NCBI GenBank assembly: GCA_011800805.1
Contig: MPNW01000136.1
Location: forward strand, 109,571 to 173,570
DNA length: 64,000 bases
DNA from: Hirudo medicinalis
Lineage: Eukaryota; Annelida; Clitellata; Hirudinida; Hirudinidae
Reading direction: 5' to 3'
Shown piece after piece: positions 62,161 through 64,000 of the stretch. The position numbers and the translations under genes were made by a program. The notes beneath the pieces were generated by a model, which saw only the letters and a program-made list of their open reading frames with translations, was not told where the DNA came from and searched no databases. How positions within the stretch are numbered: position 1 is the first letter of the stretch; each line of letters starts with the position of its first letter.

Positions 62161-62164
62161 CGAC
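62101..62164. repeat. (GAC)n-(GAT)n compound microsatellite
   Basis: About eight GAC repeats pass directly into about twelve GAT repeats. Confidence 0.95.
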
Positions 62165-62610
62165 ACTAATCGTATGGTGATGACGACTCGTCATAATAAA
62201 TGATAATGTTATCCCTAGGTTTTCTTGAAATGGCATTGCTATGACAATAATTGTAATCATCAACGATGACGACGTGATATTAAAGGTGTTTTGATGATGA
62301 TGGTGGTGATGGTTAAAGTCACGTGTCACGAAAAATTGATCTTACCGACGTTGCACCAGCATTAAAGACAAGCTCGTTTTATGGAATATTTTTGCACCTC
62401 ACACCTTTACTTTCCCACCTGGATTATTTAATACAGGTTGATTTAGTGGAAAGATACTGGTTCCAGGTCGAAGACGATGAAAAGGAGCAAGGTACAAATC
62501 TTAACACCGGTGTTACAGGTGTGTCAATTAGTAATATTTTTAAAAATCACATTAATGTAATAACAAAAAAATATTTGCGGCATCATTCAGTAATCGAGCA
62601 GATTGTAAAA

Positions 62611-62765
62611 TGATGATGTTGGTGATGTTAATGACGTTAACGAAGATGATGATGATGATGATGATGATAATGACATTAGCGATAATGACGTTAGCGAAGG
62701 TGATGATGATGATGATGACGATGTTAACGAAAGTGATGATGATGATGACGATGATGTTGGTGGAG
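62611..62765. repeat. Interrupted GAT/GTTA-rich repeat
   Basis: Short GAT runs separated by ATGTTAACGAAG-like or GACGTTAGCGAAG-like strings, a loose higher-order repeat. Confidence 0.8.
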
Positions 62766-63220
62766 ATGTGATGCCATCATTGACTCATTTGTCGGATGAT
62801 CAATTGATGACTTAATGGATTTTTCGAATTAAAAAGTTTTAATTCAATTAACGATTTTATGTTAAAATAAATGTTTGATTTATTACTAAAAATAATTTCA
62901 AAATAATGTAAAAATAAAGAAATTGATTGTTATTAAACAAATGAGTAAATTCCTTTGTCTCAGTTTCTTGTTAGTTTCTATTAAATTCTCAAAAATTTGG
63001 AATGCAAATGTTTTTTCAAAAATACAAATTTAAAAATCAATCTTGGAAAATGAATAATTTACGATGATTTGGGGAGCTTGAGATTAAAAAGAGGGAATTA
63101 CATTTTTAAATAAATAATTAATTATTTGCTTATTTTAAGTAAAATATCATCAAGTATAATATTTCCTGATTAATATTATTTAACATCAACCAAAATTCTA
63201 AAATTGCAAGCCATACTCCA
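62766..63220. other. AT-rich, no feature seen
   Basis: About 450 bp of AT-rich DNA without exons or recognisable repeats. Confidence 0.5.
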
Positions 63221-63221
63221 T

Positions 63222-63460
63222 TACAAGAACAACAAGAACATAAACATAAACATAAACACATAGGCAAGAATAACAACAACAATAACAAAAAATAACCCAA
63301 CTCAACAACAACAACAACAACACGTCGTCAACAACAACAACAATACGTCGTCAACAACAACAATATGTCGTCAACAACAACGACGACGACAACAACAACG
63401 ACAACAATAACCCAATAAATCGGCAACAACAGCAAACAACAACTTAACATCGTCAGCAAC
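63222..63460. repeat. (AAC)n repeat with an ACGTCGTCAACAAC higher-order unit
   Basis: AAC trinucleotides interrupted three times by ACGTCGTCA or ATGTCGTCA, giving a repeat of roughly 20-25 bp. Confidence 0.9.
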
Positions 63461-63890
63461 AACAGGGGAAGCGTCAAACAAAGAAGGGAAAAATTTGTCC
63501 GAGATCAGGATTTGAAGCCATACATCCATCATCAGCAGCATTTACATAATGTTGTTGTGATTGTTGTTTCACACATGTTTTGTAATTATTAAAATATTTA
63601 TTGCAAATAATTTAAAAATTATCATTTATTATTATTATTATTATTTGAGAAAATATTTCTTATAATATCAATCAATGTATTCATTTTATTAATGAAATCA
63701 AAGTTATGATGCTAATGATGATGAAAACACGAGAATTATGGTGATAAGGAACGTAATATGGCTTGTTTTGATTATTTCTTTTACAACAATAAATAATATT
63801 AATTTATGACTGTATTATTACTTGTAAATAATAGTAATAATGAACGTTGCTTTAACATAAATAATAATTAGTGATAAAATGATAATGATA

Positions 63891-63892
63891 AC

Positions 63893-63989
<97 letters not shown>
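63891..63989. repeat. (AAT)n microsatellite
   Basis: Nearly pure AAT array of about 100 bp at the window edge. Confidence 0.95.
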
Positions 63990-64000
63990 TTGATAACAAT

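Noticed and set aside
61941..62329. Poly-Ser, poly-His and poly-Met frames
   Set aside because: Encoded by GAT/GAC microsatellites.
62323..62613. 96-codon plus-strand frame
   Set aside because: Sits between GAT arrays, with no motif and no splice context.

Overview
This is invertebrate metazoan nuclear DNA. Coding exons are small, are split by many GT-AG introns, and keep their phase across introns. Intergenic DNA is AT-rich and crowded with trinucleotide microsatellites (ATT/AAT, GAT, AAC). The gene set (ONECUT, WDR4, SLC12A8, PP2A A-subunit, NDUFA9, DCAF17, HP1, KIF26) is bilaterian-like. My best guess is a lophotrochozoan, perhaps an annelid or leech, but nothing here proves the taxon. 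The window has three N stretches (190, 2512-2552, 33131), each lying in repeats.

Layout. 1-6.7 kb: gene-free and repeat-rich, with a truncated 5S rRNA segment fused to a minisatellite, a ~30-bp minisatellite and several microsatellites. 6.8-10.3 kb (-): WDR4 (tRNA m7G46 methyltransferase subunit), ten exons, 412 aa. 10.7-12.6 kb (+): ONECUT cut-homeobox factor, head-to-head with WDR4. 15.7-20.7 kb (+): SLC12A8, fourteen exons. 21.4-24.7 kb (+): PP2A scaffold subunit, fifteen exons. 25.7-28.2 kb (-): NDUFA9 of complex I, eleven exons, tail-to-tail with PP2A-A. 28.7 kb (+): a 72-aa cysteine-rich protein. 29-34 kb: gene-poor, with a 28-bp minisatellite and an inverted (TTA)n/(TAA)n block. 34.2-36.4 kb (+): an intronless 717-aa disordered protein. 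38.6-41.7 kb (+): an unassigned leucine-rich-repeat gene. 42-47 kb: a transposon graveyard with a MITE, a degenerate hAT relic, a second hAT-like terminus and a 5'-truncated retroelement with perfect target-site duplications. 47.4-48.6 kb (-): exons of an unidentified gene that may extend to 51.85 kb. 49.8-51.3 kb (+): an intronless DCAF17. 52.6-54.2 kb (+): HP1. 54.3-60.4 kb (-): the motor and tail of a KIF26-type kinesin, with a degenerate LINE antisense in one intron; its 5' exons are not found. 60.5-64 kb: simple repeats.

No operon-like organisation is visible. The neighbours are mostly unrelated housekeeping or developmental genes. Two divergent pairs (WDR4/ONECUT, NDUFA9/72-aa gene) probably share promoter regions. 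No clearly new system was found. The best leads are the intronless DCAF17, possibly nested in an unidentified antisense gene; the LRR protein with an unassigned C-terminal domain; and the small retroelement families that recur across the window. Exon boundaries were read by eye from splice consensus, phase and family homology recalled from memory; no database search was run.
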